From Oscillospiraceae bacterium (GTDB lineage Bacteria; Bacillota; Clostridia; Oscillospirales; Oscillospiraceae): 35,278 nt of DNA. The notes below the pieces were generated by a model. It did not search any database and had not been told where the DNA came from. It was given only the letters and a program-made list of their open reading frames with translations. Position 1 is the stretch's first letter; every line of letters begins with the position of its first letter. The DNA is taken from contig SVLZ01000014.1 of assembly GCA_015067665.1 (NCBI GenBank), positions 1 to 35,278 of the forward strand. Reading direction: 5' to 3'. Positions 31,580-35,278 of the stretch are shown piece after piece. A program made the position numbers and the translations under genes.

Positions 31580-31647
31580 AAAAAAGAACCCGCTCCAAAC
31601 GGAACGGGTTCTGGAATTCCAAGGGTAAATTATCTCTTGGAGAACTG
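31580..31647 (-). repeat. Terminator plus truncated rpsI tail
   Basis: 31629-31647 (attatctcttggagaactg) repeats the last 18 coding bases of rpsI plus one flanking base; the true copy is 31785-31803. A terminator follows (agaacccg...cgggttct, 31585-31612, T6). The block matches 23794-23860 with one mismatch. Confidence 0.82.
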
Positions 31648-31731
31648 TTGGCGCGTTAAGAAAATATGCCGGTGGCATATTTTTAGCGTCAACCGCAGCG
31701 GCTATGCCGCGAGGACCGCACACCAGTTCGT
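31648..31731. repeat. Palindromic intergenic repeat
   Basis: An imperfect hairpin centred on aaaatatgcc-ggt-ggcatattttt (31658-31681) and a second one (gcggctatgccgc), between the truncated rpsI tail and the rpsI terminator. No gene. Confidence 0.65.
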
Positions 31732-31765
31732 AAAAAGTCCCGAAAGCCGTAGTGGCTTCCGGGAC
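31732..31765 (-). terminator. Terminator of the rplM-rpsI operon
   Basis: A 12-bp stem with one G-U pair (31737-31748 with 31754-31765), T5 in the minus direction, 20 bp after the rpsI stop. Its sequence differs from that next to the displaced rpsI tails. Confidence 0.88.
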
Positions 31766-31785
31766 GGAATATCCAAAAGTATTGA

Positions 31786-32190
31786 TTATCTCTTGGAGAA
31801 CTGGGGTGCGCGACGTGCAGCCTTTAAGCCGTACTTCTTTCTTTCCTTCATTCTGGGGTCGCGGGTCAGGAAACCTGCAGCCTTCAGAGAGGGGCGCAGC
31901 TCGGGGTTCAGGGTCAGCAGAGCGCGGGAAATGCCGTGACGGATAGCGCCGGCCTGACCGGAAACGCCGCCGCCTGCAACGTTAACAACAACGTCAACCT
32001 TGCCAACCAGGTCAGAGGTGACCAGAGGCTGACGGACGATCAGCTTCAGGGTCTCCAGACCGAAGTAGTCGTCGATGTCGCGGCCATTGATGATGATGGA
32101 ACCGGTGCCGTTCTCGTAAACACGAACACGGGCAACGGAGGACTTACGGCGGCCAGTGCCGTAGTTATACTTCTTCTTGCTCTCGTACAT
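31786..32190 (-). CDS. rpsI: 30S ribosomal protein S9
   Basis: The product has 134 residues, normal for the family. [84 protein letters not shown] are all typical; the C-terminal Lys-Arg end reaches the P-site tRNA. GAGGTAATCGATT precedes the ATG. It follows rplM by 17 bp. Fragments of its 3' end recur at 23843 and 31630. Confidence 0.98.
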   Translation of the reverse strand: MYESKKKYNYGTGRRKSSVARVRVYENGTGSIIINGRDIDDYFGLETLKLIVRQPLVTSDLVGKVDVVVNVAGGGVSGQAGAIRHGISRALLTLNPELRPSLKAAGFLTRDPRMKERKKYGLKAARRAPQFSKR

Positions 32191-32207
32191 AATCGATTAC
32201 CTCCAAA

Positions 32208-32639
32208 TCAGTCCAGGGTCCAAGCGGCAGGCTTCTGTGCAGCGTGGGGATGCTCAGCGCCCTTGTACAGGTGCAGACGACCCATGCAGTTACGGCCCAG
32301 AGAGTTCTTGGGCAGCATGCCCTTGACAGCCAGCTCAACAGCGTAATCGGAACGATTATCCATCATAACGCGAGCCTTGGTCTCCTTCAGGCCGCCGATC
32401 CAACCGGTTACACGGTAGTAGGACTTCTGGTCCAGCTTGTTGCCGGTGAGAACAGCCTTGTCGGTGTTGATGATGATGACGTAGTCACCGCAATCAACGT
32501 TGGGGGTGAAATCAACTTTGTGCTTACCGCGGAGCAGGTTAGCAGCGATCACAGCGGTACGGCCCAGGGGCTTGCCGGCTGCGTCGATGACATACCACTT
32601 ACGCTCGACGGTCTCCTTCTTTGCCAGAGTAGTGGACAT
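32208..32639 (-). CDS. rplM: 50S ribosomal protein L13
   Basis: The product has 143 residues; the start at 32639 follows TTGGAGG. Typical L13 blocks: RKWYVIDAAGKPLGRTAVIAANLLRGKHKVDFTPNVDCGDYVIIINTDKAVLTGNK, YYRVTGWIGGLKE, VKGMLPKNSLGRNCMGRLHLYKGAEHPHAAQKP. Early assembly protein. First gene of the rplM-rpsI operon, with a strong promoter and a structured leader. Confidence 0.98.
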   Translation of the reverse strand: MSTTLAKKETVERKWYVIDAAGKPLGRTAVIAANLLRGKHKVDFTPNVDCGDYVIIINTDKAVLTGNKLDQKSYYRVTGWIGGLKETKARVMMDNRSDYAVELAVKGMLPKNSLGRNCMGRLHLYKGAEHPHAAQKPAAWTLD

Positions 32640-32709
32640 TATGCTTTCCTCCAATAGGTTAAAATATTTTGACAAACTTATGTCCTTGCGGTACAATATC
32701 CGCAAACGC
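32640..32709 (-). promoter_or_regulatory. Probable L13 leader
   Basis: The ~70-nt leader of rplM can form two hairpins on the minus strand: ttgcgg/ccgcaa (32705-32700 with 32691-32686) and gaca/tgtc (32684-32681 with 32674-32671). Firmicutes rplM genes often carry an autoregulatory L13 leader; matching the covariance model was not possible here. Confidence 0.5.
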
Positions 32710-32715
32710 TTGATT

Positions 32716-32744
32716 TTTATACCACATAGAAAAAGCATTGTCAA
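32716..32744 (-). promoter_or_regulatory. Promoter of rplM-rpsI
   Basis: TTGACA (32744-32739), 17-bp spacer, TATAAA (32721-32716). Confidence 0.88.
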
Positions 32745-32860
32745 GCGGATTTTTGAGAAAATTTATGAAATACGAAAGAAACTCTTGAAATCTCTGTATT
32801 TCTCTTAAATGCTCGCAAATGCTCACTTTCTATTTTTATATAAAAACGGAGGAAAATGCT

Positions 32861-33598
32861 ATGCAGAAGTTGGTTGGCCTGATGCGCCGCTGCGTAGAGG
32901 ATTATAGAATGATTGAAGCGGGTGACCGGATCGGTGTCGGTGTATCCGGCGGTAAGGATTCTTTGGCACTGCTGACCCTTATGGCGGAGCTGCGGCGGCA
33001 CTGCGGCATCGACTTTTATTTGGAAGCGGTGACAGTAGATCTTGGCTTTGGGATGGACTTTTCGCCCATCCGAAAGCTTTGTGACGACCTTGGCATTCGG
33101 CTGACCGTTGTAAACACCGAGATCTCTAAGATTATCTTCGATTACCGCCAGGAGAAAAACCCCTGCTCCATGTGCGCCAAAATGCGTCGTGGTGCCATCA
33201 ATCAGGCACTATTGGACCGCGGACTTAATAAATTGGCGCTTGGTCATCATTTTGATGATGCGGTGGAGACCTTCGTGATGAATCTTATTTATGAGGGACG
33301 GATCGGCTGCTTCCAGCCGGTAACCGACTTGGACCGCACCGGCATCGTGCAAATTCGTCCGATGCTCTACATCCACGAAAAGACGGTGGAGGCCTTTGCC
33401 CAGCGAATGGAGCTGCCCATCGTTCAAAACCGCTGTCCGGTAGATAAGCGCACCAAACGGGAGGAGATCAAGCAGTTTGTCTATGATCTCTCTGCCAAGT
33501 ACCCCGACCTCAAGGAGCGTATTTTCGGCGCGATGCAGCGGCTGCCCCTTACCGAATGGGAACCGCAAGGCAGATATAATCGCCCAAAAGATGTATGA
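32861..33598 (+). CDS. ttcA: TtcA-like tRNA thiolation ATP-pyrophosphatase
   Basis: The product has 245 residues. ATG at 32861 follows ACGGAGG; the frame above is unlikely to be translated. PP-loop SGGKDS (29-34) binds ATP. Cys102 and Cys105 in PCSMCAKMRRGAI plus Cys192 in NRCPVDK match the three cluster ligands of TtcA-type enzymes that hold a 4Fe-4S centre. LALGHHFDDAVETFVMNLIYEGR is a family block. TtcA makes 2-thiocytidine at position 32 of some tRNAs. At 245 residues it is shorter than the ~310 of Escherichia coli, and other tRNA-thiolation targets cannot be excluded. Confidence 0.85.
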   Translation: MQKLVGLMRRCVEDYRMIEAGDRIGVGVSGGKDSLALLTLMAELRRHCGIDFYLEAVTVDLGFGMDFSPIRKLCDDLGIRLTVVNTEISKIIFDYRQEKNPCSMCAKMRRGAINQALLDRGLNKLALGHHFDDAVETFVMNLIYEGRIGCFQPVTDLDRTGIVQIRPMLYIHEKTVEAFAQRMELPIVQNRCPVDKRTKREEIKQFVYDLSAKYPDLKERIFGAMQRLPLTEWEPQGRYNRPKDV

Positions 33599-33655
33599 TA
33601 TGGAAAACCTTGGGAAAGCTACTCCTAAGCGTAATGTCATTCGGTCGCACGCTAT

Positions 33656-33749
33656 TGTCATTCCGAGCCAGTTCGCAAACTGGCGTGGGAATCTAAAGAA
33701 TAACTGCAGATTGCGAACCAGTGACATCTGTCACTGGTTCGCAATGACA
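33656..33749. repeat. Palindromic intergenic repeat (tgtcattc...aatgaca type)
   Basis: The ends tgtcatt and aatgaca are inverted. The right half has a perfect 16-bp hairpin (33710-33725 with 33730-33745, loop atct). A fragment of another left end (aatgtcattcggtcgc) lies just before at 33633-33648. Related to 16806-16897. Confidence 0.78.
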
Positions 33750-33789
33750 CCGGCTTAATCACATTGTTATGGATAAAGGAGGCGTTTCT

Positions 33790-34029
33790 ATGGTAAAAGG
33801 CATATCCAAGCAAATCATTGTGGTAGACCCACCGGAGCCGAAGCTCTTTGAACAGGCCATCTTTATATTAAAGGAGGATACCCCGGGCATTACCGACGAA
33901 GCCCTACTGAAAGAAGCAAAGCAATTACTCCACACACCCCGGGAGGAAAAACCGTTGCAAGGAGCGATCTGGGCGCTTTGCGGCGGTCTGGCGGTTGGAA
34001 TCGCGTGGTTGCTTACTTTGCTTCTGTGA
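33790..34029 (+). CDS. Small C-tail-anchored protein, unknown
   Basis: The product has 79 residues; ATG at 33790 follows AAAGGAGG (an earlier ATG at 33769 overlaps it). The N-terminal 55 residues are soluble (KQIIVVDPPEPKLFEQAIFILKEDTPGITDEALLKEAKQLL), and one C-terminal helix (GAIWALCGGLAVGIAWLLTLLL) would anchor it facing the cytoplasm. Not recognised as a named family. It ends just before the dusB promoter. Confidence 0.75.
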   Translation: MVKGISKQIIVVDPPEPKLFEQAIFILKEDTPGITDEALLKEAKQLLHTPREEKPLQGAIWALCGGLAVGIAWLLTLLL

Positions 34030-34030
34030 C

Positions 34031-34059
34031 TTGCATTGTGGCTTTTTCTATGGTATAAT
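34031..34059 (+). promoter_or_regulatory. Promoter of dusB
   Basis: TTGCAT (34031-34036), 17-bp spacer, TATAAT (34054-34059). A ccccgaaaagggg hairpin lies right after it. The leader is very short (about 18 nt). Confidence 0.75.
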
Positions 34060-34083
34060 GCCCCGAAAAGGGGGCGAAAAGGT

Positions 34084-35049
34084 ATGTTTATCGGAAAGCA
34101 CGAAATCGAAAAACCGCTGTTTCTCGGGCCTATGGCCGGCGTGACGGACTGGGCCTTTCGCACCACCTGTGCATCCTTGGGCGCAGATGTAACGGTGACG
34201 GAGATGGTATCCTCACGCGCCCTCGTATATAAGGATAAAAAAAGCGCTGCCCTTCTGCAGAAAAATGAGGGCAGTATTTGCGGTGCCCAGATTTTCGGTA
34301 ACGACCCGGCTGTGATGGCGGAGGGTGCCCGTCTTGCGCTGGAGATTTCTGGCTGTGACTTTTTAGACATCAATATGGGCTGCCCTATGCCGAAAATCGC
34401 AAATAGCGGTGACGGCTGCGGCCTGATGCGTACGCCTGAGCTGGCAGGGGAGATCGTCAAAGCGGTTGTAAAGGCTGTGGATGTGCCTGTATCTGTAAAA
34501 TGCCGCCTTGGCTGGGATAAGGGGAGCATCAATGTTTTGGACTTTACTGCCCGAATGGAGGACTGCGGCGCATCGCTGATCACTGTCCATGGCCGTACCC
34601 GCAGTATGCTCTACACCGGCAAAGCTGACTGGGATATGATTGCCAAAGTAAAAGCCGCCCGCAGCGTTCCGGTGATTGCCAACGGGGATATTATTGACGG
34701 TGAGAGCGCGATCCGCTGTCTCAAATGGACCGGCGCAGACGGACTGATGATCGGCAGAGCCACCTTCGGTGACCCTTGGATCTTTGCGGAAGTCAAAGGG
34801 GCTCTTAGTGGAAATATGGAATACACACGCCCTGTTCTCGCTGAGAGAGTGGCGGTGGCGGTAGAGCAGTTCCGCCTTGCAAGGGAAGAAAAGGGCGAGC
34901 ATATCGCCTGCTTAGAGGCAAGAAAGCATTTTGCCTGGTATCTCCGGGGCGTGCCCCACAGCAGCTTCTATAAGACCCAGATCTCTGCTATTTCTTCTAT
35001 GGAGGATATTGACCGGATCGCCAAAGACATCTGTCGGGATTTAGTGTAA
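34084..35049 (+). CDS. dusB: tRNA-dihydrouridine synthase, DusB-like
   Basis: The product has 321 residues. ATG at 34084 follows AAAAGG and lies downstream of the promoter; the longer frame from 34036 would start inside the promoter. FMN-dependent TIM barrel: PLFLGPMAGVTDWAFRTTCA, QIFGNDPAVMAEGARL, CDFLDINMGCPMPKI with catalytic Cys100, VSVKCRLGWD, ITVHGRTRSMLYTGKADWD, VPVIANGDIIDG, GLMIGRATFGDPWIF. It reduces uridine to dihydrouridine in tRNA. The usual G-N/S-G-(S/A)-A-L after the Cys loop reads GDGCGLM, a minor variation. Confidence 0.94.
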   Translation: MFIGKHEIEKPLFLGPMAGVTDWAFRTTCASLGADVTVTEMVSSRALVYKDKKSAALLQKNEGSICGAQIFGNDPAVMAEGARLALEISGCDFLDINMGCPMPKIANSGDGCGLMRTPELAGEIVKAVVKAVDVPVSVKCRLGWDKGSINVLDFTARMEDCGASLITVHGRTRSMLYTGKADWDMIAKVKAARSVPVIANGDIIDGESAIRCLKWTGADGLMIGRATFGDPWIFAEVKGALSGNMEYTRPVLAERVAVAVEQFRLAREEKGEHIACLEARKHFAWYLRGVPHSSFYKTQISAISSMEDIDRIAKDICRDLV

Positions 35050-35066
35050 TTTGTGCATTTGGTTCA

Positions 35067-35095
35067 TTGACAAAAGAGTGGTCTTGTGGTATGAT
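35067..35095 (+). promoter_or_regulatory. Promoter of the dihydroorotase gene
   Basis: TTGACA (35067-35072), 17-bp spacer, TATGAT (35090-35095). The 40-bp leader holds no visible PyrR-type antiterminator. Confidence 0.85.
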
Positions 35096-35134
35096 TCTAC
35101 GGATAAATCGATACACCCAAAGGAGGAGCGAGGT

Positions 35135-35278
35135 ATGCAGTACGGTATGAATAAAAAGCAGTACATTGGTTTTCCGAGCGGTGGTGTTTTTTCTTCCTCC
35201 ACTGTTATGGATTTGCTTTCCCAAAATTCCTCATATGTTGTTTTTCCCGGCTTTTGTGATGTGCATGTGCATTTCCGT
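35135..35278 (+). CDS. pyrC: Dihydroorotase, 5' part
   Basis: 48 codons are inside the window and the frame is still open at the edge. AGGAGGAGCGAGGT precedes the ATG. The fragment ends VVFPGFCDVHVHFR, the metal-binding HxH motif that opens the class I dihydroorotase barrel. The enzyme closes carbamoyl-aspartate to dihydroorotate in pyrimidine synthesis. Other amidohydrolases share HxH, but PGFCDVHVHFR fits dihydroorotase best. Confidence 0.85.
   Translation, partial: MQYGMNKKQYIGFPSGGVFSSSTVMDLLSQNSSYVVFPGFCDVHVHFR

Overview
The window looks like chromosomal DNA of a low-to-mid GC Bacillota, most likely an uncultured gut or rumen member of the Clostridia (Oscillospirales-like). The reasons are strong AGGAGG-type ribosome sites, TTGACA/TATAAT promoters with 17-bp spacers, U-tailed terminators, a BspA-like leucine-rich-repeat lipoprotein, a SipW-type secreted protein, DMP19/DUF4375, DUF2500 and YwaF/TMEM164-like genes. 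I could run no database search, so the genus is open and every family name comes from reading motifs.

Layout. 1-321: 3' end of rplT with its terminator. 459-2972: a YwaF/TMEM164-like membrane protein that seems to lack a normal start codon, then a BspA-like surface lipoprotein. 3137-5569 (-): a GH3 beta-glucosidase. 5811-9130 (+): an XRE-type regulator, a flotillin/SPFH protein, a DUF2500 protein and an unknown membrane protein, probably a membrane-organisation locus. 9239-11632: a GNAT acetyltransferase, tRNA-Thr and tRNA-Tyr, and a two-gene cassette (four-helix-bundle protein plus an unknown protein) between ~180-bp direct repeats. 11631-14004: a ribbon-helix-helix regulator divergent from a large SipW-type secreted protein. 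14227-14606: a decayed YwaF-like gene. 14754-18201: an operon of short-chain dehydrogenase, PHP hydrolase and zinc-dependent dehydrogenase. 18323-22890 (-): a third YwaF-like gene, a 995-residue MacB-type ABC transporter and a second GNAT. 23071-31311 (-): an accessory stretch (DMP19, a protease/TPR-like operon, TldD/PmbA, a protein with a HEPN-like RX4H motif, a membrane protein). 31786-32639 (-): rplM-rpsI. 32861-35278 (+): ttcA-like, a small membrane protein, dusB and the 5' end of a dihydroorotase gene.

How it fits together. Core genes (ribosomal proteins, tRNAs, tRNA-modification enzymes, pyrimidine synthesis) sit at the ends and frame accessory DNA. The most unusual feature is the intergenic architecture on the minus strand between 22.9 and 31.8 kb. 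Unrelated genes share nearly identical terminators, similar promoters and, in two cases, homologous DNA on both sides. Pieces of the rpsI 3' end and of the tRNA-Thr 3' end are duplicated as short direct repeats, as expected of old integration sites. The 10.3-11.5 kb cassette repeats the theme with promoter-bearing direct repeats. My reading is that repeat-flanked terminator/promoter junctions have served as recombination platforms for swapping single genes or small operons. That is an inference; the repeats themselves are visible in the sequence.
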